Below are positions 44,873-57,010 of a DNA stretch of 64,000 bases, piece by piece. The stretch is from Rhizophagus irregularis. Lineage: Eukaryota; Glomeromycota; Glomeromycetes; Glomerales; Glomeraceae. The position numbers were made by a program, and so were the translations under genes. The stretch spans positions 1,984,001 to 2,048,000 of the forward strand of contig NC_089430.1 of NCBI RefSeq assembly GCF_026210795.1, given 5' to 3'. Within the stretch, counting starts at the first letter, position 1; the number at the start of each line of letters is the position of its first letter. Below the pieces are notes generated by a model, which was not told the DNA's origin, made no database searches, and saw nothing but the letters and a program-made list of their open reading frames with translations.

Positions 44873-47800
44873 TCAGTAACTAATGATCAGGATCACATGT
44901 ATTATAAAATCCAACGTTTTCTGATTAAAATATATACCACGCAGAAGCCCTTCAGCCTTAATTTTAGGGTTTCTTATAGGTAATCTTCTATCTTCTAATC
45001 TTCCATTAATACTTTTATTCCTCATAAACTTCCTTTTTCTATTTATTCTTAATTTCTTTTCTTTCTCAATTTGTCGATTACAACGTTCATACCAAATCAA
45101 TTTAGTTTCATCGTATATAAAATCTAAAAATAAGACGCTAATTGTATTTCGATCTTTTAGATTCATTTTAACCTTTAATGTTAAATATTCAGTTAACCCC
45201 AAAGGAAATATACCTTTAATAATATCTATAAAGGTAAACTGTGTTTTACTATAAAATAATTTTGAAAATGTTTCATTCCAAACATAATCATAGAAATTTC
45301 CTTCATCTAATGTGTATTTGTCTATACTTTTGATTTCATTAACCATAAGATCAAAAGCATCTTTAATAATTTTTTTCATTTTTTTATTTTCCGAATTACA
45401 TAACCACACATGGTGGAATGTCTCTCTTTTTCTTCCACAACGTACACATTTCCAATTTTTGTATATATCAAAATTTGATTTCTTACATTGTTCTATTGTT
45501 GGAATTTCTTCTATTATCCTTTGTATCTTTTTTCTCCTTTTCTTTGAAGTCCAAAAAGAAGTTGTCAGAGCCTTTTCCTTTTCTTTCAAATATTCAAACG
45601 TAACAGCCCAATCTATACTTAATTTATCATATTTAACGTTCCTATTAAGAAAAATGAACTTTTCTAGATTAATTGTTTCGGTATAGTGTCTAATGAATCT
45701 TCGTAATTGTGTTTCGATATTAACATTATTACACATAATTGAGTACTTAATCTGAGAAAGTTCTTCATATTTCAAATTTATCAAATAAGTACTATTTAAA
45801 TCATTAAAACGTTCTTTAATTCTTTTATCTAACTCATTATGATAAACGTTATCCGCATGAGCTTTCACCTTAATTATTGTTGGAAAAAACGAAAAATTTT
45901 CCTTAATTATTATTCTAATTAACGCCCATAAGTAGATATTCGATTGTTCTTTAAAAATTTTCCTCGCATTTGTAAAATCGTTAGTTTGACATAAAATATT
46001 GTATCTATTATATACACTTTCACAATCTGTATAAATTATTACGTTATCACAACGATGGCATACTATTAGCGCTATCAAAAAAGCTAAAGTTTCAGTTTTC
46101 GCCGGCGTTATCCAATTTTCAACTGAAACATATATTTCATCTAATATTAAATGATTTTCATCGTAAACGCACACACCAGAAATCCCAGCTATATTTTCTG
46201 TACCACTATTAGCATAACAGAGTTTCTTAAATAATCATTGGTTACACGAACTATTTATATAGCGTATAGAATAGCACATATAGTAAATCATGATGTGTTA
46301 TATTAAGCTACATTAAAGACCTATCCGTTTGACGCGAAATTTCACTAGAACATATTTCTGCTGTTACTCTACCATTATATGCATTATGATCTCTATGATC
46401 TCTTTATTCCACCAAGTTTTACTAGGAAGAACTTTAGAATTACGAACATGTTACACAAAGTCAGTATATTGGTTTTATACCTTTTAAAGACCAAAATATT
46501 AATGAAACTTGGGTCTTTTTCTTACAAAAAATCCTTTTATATTCACGTGAGCAAGGTTGAAATATGAAGAGATGATCATTTCTTTTAAAGCTTTTTGTGA
46601 AACTCCAAGATTGGCGTTACGAAGTTGTTCTTATGAAATTTGATTTACCAATCAGAATCCTTATAGATCAACCAATGAAATCAAACTTCTGTTATGCTAC
46701 CACTATTAACTACCGAACCATCTACATAAATGTGTACTCTCTTTTTATCCTGCTTAATTATTTTATCATTAATATTCATTAATTTTTCCACGCTAAGATT
46801 ATTATTAAATTTTTCTTTTAAAATAATTTTTTCTATTATATTTTTGACTGAGCTCATTGAACATCCCCTCATTTCATCTGTTCTAATATCATCTGCCAGA
46901 TATCGATCAGGATTATTTCTAAAAAATTCTTCATATCTAATTTTAATGTCAAAATGATGTTGAGATATATCTGGAATTATAGCCGATTTATTTTTCGTTA
47001 AGACCCTTTTCATTGATCTTTTTTGATTTTCTAAAAAATATACCTTTTCCGGTACCGCACCAAATATACATATATTTTTAATTCTGTTTTTAGTTAACGT
47101 ATCATCGTCTAATATACAACCTTCACATTTTTTAAATACTATATTAAAATCTTCCGGATCATTTACTGTAGTATGATGTAAAATAATCGCTTCTTCTTTA
47201 TCTAGTTTAAAAACTTTTCCGTATAAAACCTTTTGTTCTATCTTGTCAAAAGTCCCCACAAACTTATCTGATAAAGGGTTAGTTGTAATTGGAAAAATTT
47301 CTTCTCCTTTTAAATTTGTAACGTAATTGACAGTTATTTTATCAAAAATATTTTTTTTAATTTTTCTATTAATATTAGGCATTTCTATAATTTCTTTTTC
47401 TAATTGGTCCCAATTCTTTTTAATTGAGTTCCTCGACCGTAACTTTTTTCTAACATATTTCTTATAAAATAATTCTTTGAACGTTAACATACTCCTTCCA
47501 TCCAAAGTAAGAATTTGATCCAAAAATATGATATTTAATTTTTTAATCAATTTAAAATTGTTAAAATACGTATCTTTTTTTAATACTTCCTTTATGGTTA
47601 AATTACCACCTTTAACCTCCATATTATTTATAACGCTTTCAACTTTAAAATCGAAATTATGTTTTTTTGCTAAACTTATGTTTTCTAACAAAAATATATT
47701 TCTAAACAAAGTAGGAAAAATTTTTTTGAACCTTACAATATCATCAAATGACAATTCTTTGAGAGGATTTTTTGTTAGCATCAACATTTCTTGCAAATTA

Positions 47801-50800
47801 AAAAGCCTAATTTCCATTATTTTGCCTAACTCATTTTCATCATTGATTTGAATTACAAAATTTGTTATCTTTGCTTGTAATTGATTATCATGAAAACTTT
47901 TGACGTTATAAATCTCTTTCATATGCACTATAGCATTAGGTGCAGTTATCGCCAAACCTAACTTATTTTTAAACATTTTTCTAAAGGGAACAATTAATTC
48001 ATCACATTCTTTTTCGGTCAGAACAATTAACTGTGTACAGTATTTGACTCTAGGAACGATTAACATATTGAAAATATACACCATTTGTTTATCTGTCAAC
48101 CTTTTCTTCAAAAGTAAGGATTGATAAAAATTCTTAATTTCTTCTTTCATCTTAACTAAAACATGGTTCTTCTGGTTAAACGCATTGAACCAAACACCCA
48201 GAATTCTTATGGATCCCTTCCGTTCTGCTGGAATTATATCAATTTTACTATTTCCAAACCTAATATTAATTTCTTTCTGTTCATTAAGATCAATTTTCCT
48301 GTCTTTTGTCCTTAAGAGCAACTCTGATTTTTCTTTGTTAATTTTAATATCATTCATTCTATAAAATGAATCTGCTATTTCTAAAATTTTTTCCAAGTTG
48401 TCTTTACAGTCTGATATAAAATTCATATCATCCATATAAGACAAACCTGGAAAATTAAAAGCTAAAGGTCTTTCTATATTTTCATAATGATTAATTATTT
48501 GTTTTCCATCGATCTGATATCCCAAGTCTGAATTCTTGATCTTAGTCAACAAAGGATCATAATATATTATCCATAAAAGAGGCGATATTATTTCTCCTTA
48601 ATCGATACCGCACTGCATATCATATAATTCTGTTAAGCCACTTTGCGTGAAAACTCTATTTTTTCTTCCCAAAAATAAACTGGTTAATATTTTTTGTAAC
48701 TTTTTTGGAAATTTGATTCTTTCCATCGCCTTTTCTAACATGCTAATATTTATTCTATCGTAAGCTTTTGACATGTCTAAAGCTAATAGCCATAATTCTT
48801 TATTTCTTTCGTTTGCATGATTTATAACCTCATTAATAATTCTTAAAGGTTCAAAAGTAGAGTTCAAGGGTAGTCCTGCGTATTGATATCCTTGTAAAAC
48901 CCTTTTTTCTTTAATTACTTTCGATAATCTTTTAGTTAAGATTTTCATCATTGTTTTTCTCGTTACTTCTAAAAGAGTTATTGGTCTAGTATTAACCAAT
49001 CTATGCCCCCACAGTTTCGGTTTGGGTATAGGATAAATATTCGCAATTTTCCAATCATTAGGCATTTCTTGTGTTCTAAAAACATCATCTATTAAATTTC
49101 TAAAAAGTTCGTTAAATTCTTTAGGAGCATATTTAATATCTTCATATGTCATCGTTGTTGGCCCCGATGCTTTATGTAAAGGTAAAGCCTTAATTAACTC
49201 TACCCATTCCTCATCATTTATAGGGTCAAGCACGTTCTGATAAATGTTTTCTTCTACATTAGATTTAGACTCGTATTCATTCTTCCAAAAATCTGGTAAT
49301 TCTACATCATGATTCTGGATTCCAGCAAAATTCTTAAAATGCTCAATCGTTAATTTATTTATCTCTGCTTCGTCTGTCACAAGAATATCTTGTCCATCTT
49401 TATCTTCTGTTAACAGTCTATCAATAACAATTTTTTTAATCTCTTTTTCCATCACACTATCGATCATTCTTCGTTGATTACTATGCAAATCTTCACAGCG
49501 TCTTTCGACTGCCTCTTTAATTTTTTCCTCTTTAACTTTAGCCGATTCATAAGACAATTTCAAAAATATTATATCATAAACCTCGTTCAATTCTTTAATA
49601 TATTTGTAAATTAATATTTTCCTCAAAAACATATTTTCGCTGAAGTAATAATTTTCTTCTATGTTTAATTTTTTTAATAGCTTTCTAAAATGCCATTGAT
49701 ATTGCCTCCATTTTTTCCGTAATAAAGTTCTACCACTCTTTTTTTTTAATTTTTTCCTTAAAAATATTATATATCTAAGTTTTTTATACAAATCCTGTTG
49801 CTTGTATTCATCAATTATATTATTATTTTTAATAGTTATTTCATTTTTCTTGATATATTTTTCTTTTACCTCTCTTATACTTCTTTCGTAAAACTCCCAC
49901 TTTTCTTCAATCGACCAATTTTTATCCCAAAAACTAGCGCAGTCGATTAGTTCATTATCAAAAGATTCTTTTTCTTTTTCCTCTGTATTACTATATTCAT
50001 AAATTATTCTCTTGTTAATCGATTTCTTAAACGGCATCTTAGGAGTTATTAAATTTTCAGTAAATCCTATTAAAAGCATTCTGTGATCCGTCTTAATATC
50101 ACTAAAATCTTTAATTTTTGCTATAATTATTTCGTTAAAAATATTTTCGGTTACCCAAATATAATCTATTCTACTGCCTTTCCCGGTAGTTTTATTAGTA
50201 AAGGTATTAATAATTTTTCTGTTTTCCATGTCATACTCTTCTTTGTGAACGTCCCACATATTTAATTCTTCCATTTTTCCGAATATTTTTAAACTTTTAT
50301 AACAATATTTATTATTTTTAACTTTTTCGTCATATTTTTTATATTCTAAATTAAAGTCTCCCAGACAAATAATTTCCATCTTTTTTGTTTTTGCCTCTTT
50401 AATTAATTTAATAATTCGTTCATTAGTTTCTATTTTTTCTTCTACTTTCCTCGTACCAGATTTGTTATATACTAGAATAATTCTTAATTTTTTATTTTTC
50501 TTAAAAGAAAAATCTACAACCATTAAACGTCCTCCGTATTTTTCAATGTTATATATATGTTTTCCCATCTACGGTGAATTAATAAAGTCAACCCAGCACT
50601 TTGTTTAATGTTTTCAATGTTATAATTAATAATTGTATATTCATGACCAACAAGATTCATAAATTTAATCTCTCTATCCATACGATGGGTTTCTGTTAAA
50701 CCTATAATGTTAATATTTTCTTTTTTCATGTAATTAATTAAAATATTTAATTTTGTTTCACTTAAATTTTGTACATTTAAGGTTGCTATTTTTGGTATCA

Positions 50801-50987
50801 TTTTTTGTTCTTTTTTAAGATCATGCGTTGGTATATCTGAATTTGTTGCCAAAGCGTCTATATTTAACGTTTTTTTCTTTTTCTTTTTCTTTTTTCTATA
50901 ATTATTATTATTTTTTTTAATTTGGGGATTTGATTGATAATTATAATTATTATTTAATATTGGTATATTATTTGGTTGTACTATCAT
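44873..50987 (-). pseudogene. LINE ORF2: AP-endonuclease, reverse transcriptase, RNase H (disrupted)
   Basis: Starts at 50987. Endonuclease motifs: TLNVQNLSETK, GLTETHRMDR, LGDFNLEYKKY, SRIDYIWV, KTDHRML. A frameshift at about 50550, in a TATATA run, separates HRRWENIY from NIEKYGGRLMVVDF. RT motifs: ALPLHKASGPTTMTYEDIK, NDWKIANIYPIPKP, RPITLLEVTRKTMMKIL, LALDMSKAYDRI. TAA at 48598 lies in the GID-stop-GEIISPLL motif, where family members have Gln (CAA). The catalytic box SYMDDMNF follows. RNase H: VHIYVDGSVVNSG, then the 488-bp MITE, then the acidic residues in AKTETLAFL and IYTDCESVYN and KAHADNVYHNELD. Ends with a CVRCGRKRETFHHVWLC finger and a basic tail. Function was target-primed reverse transcription. 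It cannot be made as one protein now. Confidence 0.88.
46211..46698. mobile_element. 488-bp MITE with 9-bp duplication (Mutator-like) in LINE RNase H
   Basis: Ends are AGCATAACAGAGTTTCTT and, reverse complemented, AGCATAACAGAAGTTTGATT, with ATTGGTT further in on both arms. ACCACTATT is duplicated at 46202-46210 and 46699-46707. A 9-bp duplication is the hallmark of Mutator-like elements. Removing the element and one repeat gives DGSVVNSGTENIAGISGVC in frame, so the duplication is certain. Confidence 0.85.
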
Positions 50988-51062
50988 TAATAAGTATTAT
51001 TTTGGTTTAAGTTGAATGAACTTCTAATATCCCCATTATTAGAAGTTATTGTATCATGGCGC

Positions 51063-53148
51063 TCATAATTGGCCATTAATATTATTAATCATGCTGAACA
51101 TCTTGTTTAAAAGTTGATCTTGTTTATCGACCTTGGATTCTAATCCCAAAATTACGTCATTATCTTCATTTTCACTTGAAGAACTATCAGCCTTTGTTCT
51201 TTTATTGTTATTGTTGATTAATGATGCTTTATTATTAACGTTAAAAGTGACTTTTTTCTTGTTGTTTTGTTGAAGACCTTCTTTGATCTTGTTAATTTCT
51301 TGTTTAACTTGATTGTTATCATTTTTAAATTCGGTGAATAAATTAGTTAATTCCTTCAATTGTTGTTTAATTTCGTTAATGTCTTGATCACGTGATTTTG
51401 AGCTATCATTCTTATTGTTATAAGCATTTTTCTTTTTATCGTGCATCGAACTTCCTACACTTGTTCCCTTCCATTTTTTTACACCTTCATATTCCGCTTC
51501 ATCATCATCATCCCAATCACTAATTCCCTCATCACCTGAAGATTCGGGATAATTTCTATTAATATTGTCTTGATTCCAACGACGTCGTTGATTCCCCCTT
51601 TTATTTTTGGCTGCGTCTGCATATGAATTAAAATCGTTGTCGATTACGATTTTTATATTGTTGTAAAAGTTGATATCTATTAAGTGGTTTATATCTCCGA
51701 TTATCCACTTCACATTCCCTAGCAAGGTGGCTGGTGTAACCACACTTATGACACGATTTTTCTTCTGTCGTTGACCATTCTAGTTGTCGCCCTTCAAATT
51801 CGTATATATTATTCGTTCCAATTGCAAAATCTTCTTCATTTTTAAAATACACAAATGCGAATCTCATCGGTTTGTAAGTTATTGGATTTTTTGGAATAAA
51901 AATTGAGACTGCGCTGATTTCGTTTACCAGTTCTTGTAAATCTCGTGCAAAAGTGTTTGAAGGTAATCCGTTAATCTTGGCAGCATATTGCGTCCTTTCA
52001 TTCCTTTTTTCTTCTGACAATAAACACGGCACTACAGACAAACATTCCTTGAATGCCTACACACTGCCTTGACCGTAAAACCTTTGTACACTCTGTTCAT
52101 CTTTATATGTTATAAACACTTGTCGGTATATTCCTTTGAGTCTTGTACTGATTCCATCTTCTTCAACATCACCATATCAATTGAATACGGCTCTCAAGGT
52201 CGCATTTTCCATAGTAATGGGAATGTTAAAAACTTTAATTGTACGATTTTCATGTTCTTGCCTGATTTGTTTTCTTTTTTCATAATAATCTTCAATCGGT
52301 GTAAACCTATAATTAACAGCTTCTTCTCCTTCTTTCGGCATATTAAAGTTTAAATCTTCTAAGGTTTTCATATCTTCGTTCGTACCAACCTTTACGGAAA
52401 TCACGTGATTCTTCTGACCATCCTTATTTGTTTTCTTTTCTTGTATGACCAAGGTTACGTCTACTTTTGATTTGACCGTTCTAATAATGAAATTACAAAA
52501 AGCTGCACTGCCTTCCTCTTCAGGTAAAAGACATTGCGCCTTAAGCGAAACTAGTTTATTGATAGTTATTGGCGTAATTTCAGGATCATCCATTACTATT
52601 TCTGGTAGTGGCTTAGCCATCAGATCTGCAGATCCATCTGGCCCTTTCTTCTGAAAATCTTGATCAATTGGAGATTTATCACTCAATTCCTTATTGGGGA
52701 GATCATCATTAATCTCCACATGTACTTTATCTTTATTCACATTTAACATAGACGGTTGAGTAGATTGATTTTTTCTTGTTTCTTCTGTACTTCCCATGGT
52801 TGAATTTTTCGGGGTTTCAGTGGTTTTGGCTTTTTTCGAACTATAAGAATTTTTAGGAATTTCGTATGGTACGTAACTATGAACCAACCTAAGAGGAGGT
52901 TGTTGTCCCTTCATATGAGCCGTGTCTCTATTAGCCAGGAGACGTCATTCTGCCTCCTGCTTTTTCTCTTTATTTTCTTTGCGTTTGTTTGCTTTGGTTT
53001 TAACTGTCTGGAATTCCCCTTCGTCGTACTCAAAAGAGAAACTGTTGCGTGGAGGAATAACTTTAGCTATCCCTTCCATACCATCTCCCGGTTCTTTAAC
53101 TGTGTCTTGTCTGGTAGCACTTCTCGTAGTCCTTCCAGGTTTTGACAT
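51063..53148 (-). pseudogene. LINE ORF1: nucleic-acid-binding protein with RRM-like region and CCHC knuckle (disrupted)
   Basis: One former frame from ATG 53148. Stops: TGA 52945 (KKQEAE-stop-RLLANRD), TGA 52177 (AVFN-stop-YGDVEED), TAG near 52060 (GQGSV-stop-AFKECL). A 1-nt shift in a T-run near 51640 joins NRNRQRF to NSYADAAKNKRGN. The segment RTIKVFNIPITMENATLRAV to QVFITYKDEQSVQRF looks like an RRM, and NGLPSNTFARDLQELVNE to RFAFVYFKNEEDFAIG like a second. Then comes the CHKCGYTSHLAREC zinc knuckle and a C-terminal Gln/Asn/Lys coiled coil. This is the usual design of an ORF1 chaperone that coats LINE RNA. The stops fit CGA-to-TGA and CAG-to-TAG changes. Confidence 0.8.
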
Positions 53149-53246
53149 AGTGTGTAATATACTTGAAAAATAAAAATTTTATCGAAAAACTGGGTATCTA
53201 TTTTTTGTAAGATCTTTGTACAATTTTGAACGAGCTATAGGAATAG

Positions 53247-53268
53247 CAAAAAAAATCTAAAAAACGTT
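53247..53268. repeat. Right copy of the 22-bp LINE target-site duplication
   Basis: Identical to 40198-40219, marking the 5' end of the LINE at about 53246. Confidence 0.75.
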
Positions 53269-53699
53269 AGCTTCGCTATACTAACATATATATAAAATTA
53301 TCTGAGACTTTTTCATCCAAATTTGGACTTATGGTTAGATCAAATGCAAAATCTAATCCATAAAAATGCACTAACTAATCCATAAAACCGCACAATTTTT
53401 CACAATTTTTCATAATTTTTCATTTTAAGATATGATTGTCAATGATCTAATGCATTCCAGGATATGATGATCATTTTGGCACAAAAAAATCTATCGAATT
53501 ATTTGATATGAGGGTTAAATTATGGAAAGCCGCCATGGTCAAAAGTGCGTAGCAAAACATAGCGTGTATACGCTATGTTTGTAGCGCGTATACGTTATAT
53601 TTCACAGCGGGTTACCCCTGTTCTGTCTGTTTCAGGGGTAACCTGCTGTTGCAAAAAATAGCATTTAATACGCTATATTTCATAGCGTTATATACGTTA

Positions 53700-53809
53700 T
53701 ATGTTATGATGGGTACCCATTATAAGAAACGGCGGGTACCTATTATAAGGAACGGCGGGTACCCGCTATAAGAAACGGCGGGTACCCGTTATAAGAAACG
53801 GCAGGTACC
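53700..53809. repeat. 23-bp tandem repeat of GGGTACCCGYTATAAGAAACGGC
   Basis: About four copies here and three more at 55488-55556, the two halves having been one array before the nested insertion. A related array (GAAGCGGCGGGTACCCGATA followed by TGT) lies at 57040-57170. GGTACC is a perfect palindrome, so single strands may form cruciforms. Confidence 0.7.
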
Positions 53810-55487
53810 TATGGCAAGCCATTCAAGTCAAAAGTCCGCCGCTATTGCAGCAGGTACCTGTTGCTTTCGCGGCAGGTACCTGCTAGATTTGCAGCAGGTA
53901 CCTGCTGAATTTGCAGCAGGTATCTGCTGGATTCACGGCAGATACCTGCTAGAATTGCGGCAGGTACCTGCTAGATTTGCGGCAGGTACCTGCTGAATTA
54001 GCGGCAGGTACCTGCTGAACTTGCAGCAGGTACCTGACAGGTTACAAATATGGTATTTTATTTTTTCTGGGTCAAAAAGATTTTTTTGATTTCCATTTAT
54101 AGTAATCTACCGAATTATTGGATCTAAGTTAGTTTATTTCTTTTTTCAGAAGTGATCTTCATCTCATAATTCGGCCTATTACTTTAAATTTTGCTAAAAT
54201 TAATGATATATAAGGAATCTATATTTGATTAATTATAAATAAATTTTTGAAAAGATCGTTTAATTGAAAAAGATTACTGCAGAATACATTTTACAATAAG
54301 CTTAAAAATCAAACTATAAAATTTATATTATTTATTTTTTATATACTATTATTTTTATTGAAGTTTTGCTTTATATATCATTATTAGTTGAATTTATAAG
54401 AGTTATGACAATGGGATTGACATAAAATGAGTCTTTGTCATATTCACACATCTGCTCATAATTGTTTTAGATTTCCTGCCCAAATTCAAAATAAAAATAA
54501 ATAGTTTATTTATGATTTTTAGCAAATCAACAGACATTTCTATAAAAAAAATATACATATAATGAGCTATCAATAAAGTTAAATTTACTGGAGTTGCTTT
54601 TTTTTAAAAAAAAAAATATTCCCTATATGTAAATTTTTGTTCATTAGTTCTTTTAATGGTTTTGCAAAGATTTCATAATTTAAAATTTTTTTTCTAAATG
54701 ATCAGAGATTTCCAGCCATAATCCACATATAAGAAAGGGTTTTGTGATATTGGTTTAAAATTAAAAGAATAATATTAATGATAGTGGCATCAATAAATTT
54801 AAACCAATATAGTTAAATTAGGTATATAAATAATAATATTCTGGTAGTGTATTTTGTTATACTAATCATTTAATCAAATTGTAAATTTTAAAATTATTTA
54901 AATTGATTTTTATATTGCTCATTTGAATTTAAAAATTTTATAATAATTTATTATTAATTCTTTCATTTATAATTTTTTTTATACTTAAAAGTTGAGTTTC
55001 AAGTTATTTTTTACATTAAACCTTATTTTAAAAAATACTTTGAATTTACAATATAAATTAAAACTATTAAAGATTTTAGTATTGATTATACGATTAATTC
55101 TAGCCAAATTTATAGTAATGGGCAGAATTATGAGATGAAAATCACTTCTGAAAAAAGAAATAAACTAACTTGGATCCAATAATTCGGTAGATTACTATAA
55201 ATGGAAATCAAAAAGATTTTTTTGACCCAGAAAAAATAAAATACCATATTTGTAACCTGTCAGGTACCTGCTGCAAATTCAGCAGGTACCTGCCGTAAAT
55301 CTAGCAGGTACCTGCCGCAATTCTAGCAGGTACTTGCTGCAAATCTAGCAGGTACCCGCCGCAATTCTAGCAGGTATCTGCTGCAATTCTAGCAGGTACC
55401 TGCTGCAAATTCAGCAGGTACCTGCCGCAAATCTAGCAGGTACCTGCCGCAATAGCAGCGGACTTTTGACTTGAACGGCTTGCCATA
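53810..55487. mobile_element. 1.7-kb foldback element nested in the larger one, 6-bp duplication GGTACC
   Basis: Ends are TATGGCAAGCCATTC and, from the right, TATGGCAAGCCGTTC, both followed by AAGTCAAAAGTCCGC. GGTACC is duplicated (53804-53809, 55488-55493), and deletion restores the host's 23-bp repeat phase. Arms of about 360 bp (to about 54165 and from about 55125) are inverted copies: a roughly 21-bp tandem repeat (GCRGCAGGTACCTGCTRRAT) followed by a unique arm (TTCTGGGTCAAAAAGATT, ACCGAATTATTGGATC, TCTCATAATTC). A loop of about 950 bp, AT-rich and non-coding, joins them. The 53811-53996 open frame is repeat translation, not a gene. Confidence 0.8.
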
Positions 55488-55689
55488 GGTACCCGCTATA
55501 AGAAACGGCGGGTACCTGTTATAAGAAACGGCGGGTACCCGTTATAAGAACTGGCAGTCAGCATATTAACTTTTGATAAACATCAATAATGATAATTATT
55601 TATTTAATGAAATTTTATTTGACAAATATTAAAATTTAAGTCACACATTTACGATTTTAAAGAAAAAAATCACCATATTTATTTTTATT

Positions 55690-57010
55690 GAAGTGTACAA
55701 ATAAAATTAACAATAACAATAAATAAAAAAGATAAGTAAATTACAATGATCAAGGAGAAAGATGCTAATAAAAAAATGAAACAACAGTGGAGTAATGGAA
55801 AGTAATAGAAGATAAAAGGGAGTAAAAAAGAGTAATGAGAAGTGATAGGAAACAAAAAGGAGAAATAGGACATAATGAGAGATGAAAAGGAGTGATGGTA
55901 GACAAGGAGCGATGGGAGATGAAAGGAAGTGATAGGAAGATGAAGAGAAGTAAAAATTTATTAAAATTGTAAATTTAATAAAAAATTTTCCAATAAATTT
56001 TCAATCAATTTTTTATAAAAAAAAAGATCTCTAATGAAATTCTTTATTAAAAAAAAATTTTCAAGCCAAAATTCTCGATACACTTATTAAAAAAAACTAT
56101 TTTCAATAAAATTTTCTATTAAGATTTCTAAACAAAATTCTCCATCAAAAAAATAAAAAAATTTTTCAACAAACAATTCTCTAATGAATTCTCAATCAAA
56201 AAAAATATCCCGATTAAAGAAAAATTCAAAGATTCTTACCACCTATTAAAAAAAATTCTCAAAAGAATTTCTATACCAAAAAAAAAAATCTTTACTGAAA
56301 TTCTCTATCAAAAAAATCTCCCTGTTAAAAAAATTTACACTAACGAAATTATCTATCAAAAAAAAATTCTATGATGAAATTTCTATCAAAAAAAAAATAT
56401 TCTCAGTGAAATCTATTTAAGAAAATTCTTTAATGAAATTCTCTATCAAAAACAATCCCCCTATTAAAAAAAAATTCTCTAATAAAATTCTTCGTCAAAA
56501 AATACTTTCACCTATTAAAAAAATTCTCAAAAGAAATTCTTTATTAAGGAAAACTCCTTCAATTAAAAAAAAATTCGTAACAAAATTCTCTATCAAAAAA
56601 AATTTCATTTGTTAAAAAATTTTCTAACGAAATTATCTATCAAAAAAAAATCTTCAAATAATTTTCTACAAAAAAAAAAAAAATCTCAAATAATTCTCTA
56701 TCAAAAAAATCTCTCCTGTTAAAAAAAATTGCTCCAACAAATTAAGTATACGTCAAAAAAAAAAAAATCTTATTAAAAAAAATTCTCCAATGAAATTTCT
56801 ATCAAATAAAAGTTTTTAACGAAATTATCCATCAAAAAAAAAAACTCAGAAATGTCCCTATCAATGAAAAAAATTTTCTAACAAAATTTTTTATCAAAAA
56901 AAATCTTCTTATTAAAAAAATTTCCAATCAAATTCTATCAAACAAAGCCTTTGCCTATATTAAAAATAAAAATTCTCTACAAAATTTGTTTATAAAAAAA
57001 AGCCAAGAAA
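55690..57010. repeat. A-rich degenerate tandem repeats inside the foldback element
   Basis: 55740-55950 is a purine-rich tract with repeated AGTRATRGGARAYRAAARGG-like words. 56030-57000 holds some 25 drifted copies of a 35-45-bp word, TTCTCTAATGAAATT plus CTATCAAAAAAA. No gene supported. Confidence 0.55.

Larger units (their letters stand above)
40220..53246 (-). mobile_element. Non-LTR retrotransposon (LINE), minus strand, with nested insertions
   Basis: Bounded by a 22-bp duplication and with a poly(A) tail on the left. In order (minus strand) are a 5' region, ORF1 (53148-51063), a 75-nt gap, ORF2 (50987-44873) and a 3' UTR that now contains the 40423-44820 DNA transposon. Subtracting nested elements leaves about 8.1 kb, usual for a full-length LINE. 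Both ORFs carry stops and frameshifts, so this copy is inactive. The domain order endonuclease, reverse transcriptase, RNase H, CCHC-like finger fits the I/Tad-like range of fungal LINEs. Confidence 0.85.

Noticed and set aside
45312-45686. 124-codon plus-strand frame inside LINE ORF2
   Set aside because: Antisense shadow of the RNase H/finger region, hydrophobic by composition.
12565-48600. Possible reassignment of stop codons, because several long frames contain single in-frame stops
   Set aside because: TAA, TAG and TGA all terminate intact genes here (protease, HMG, kinase 19370), and the interrupted frames also carry frameshifts and insertions typical of pseudogenes.
52879-53173. Plus-strand frames of 83-88 codons at the LINE 5' end
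   Set aside because: Antisense shadows of ORF1.
53811-53996. 61-codon plus-strand frame with repeated AAGTC and RYLL words
   Set aside because: Direct translation of the 21-bp minisatellite inside the foldback element.
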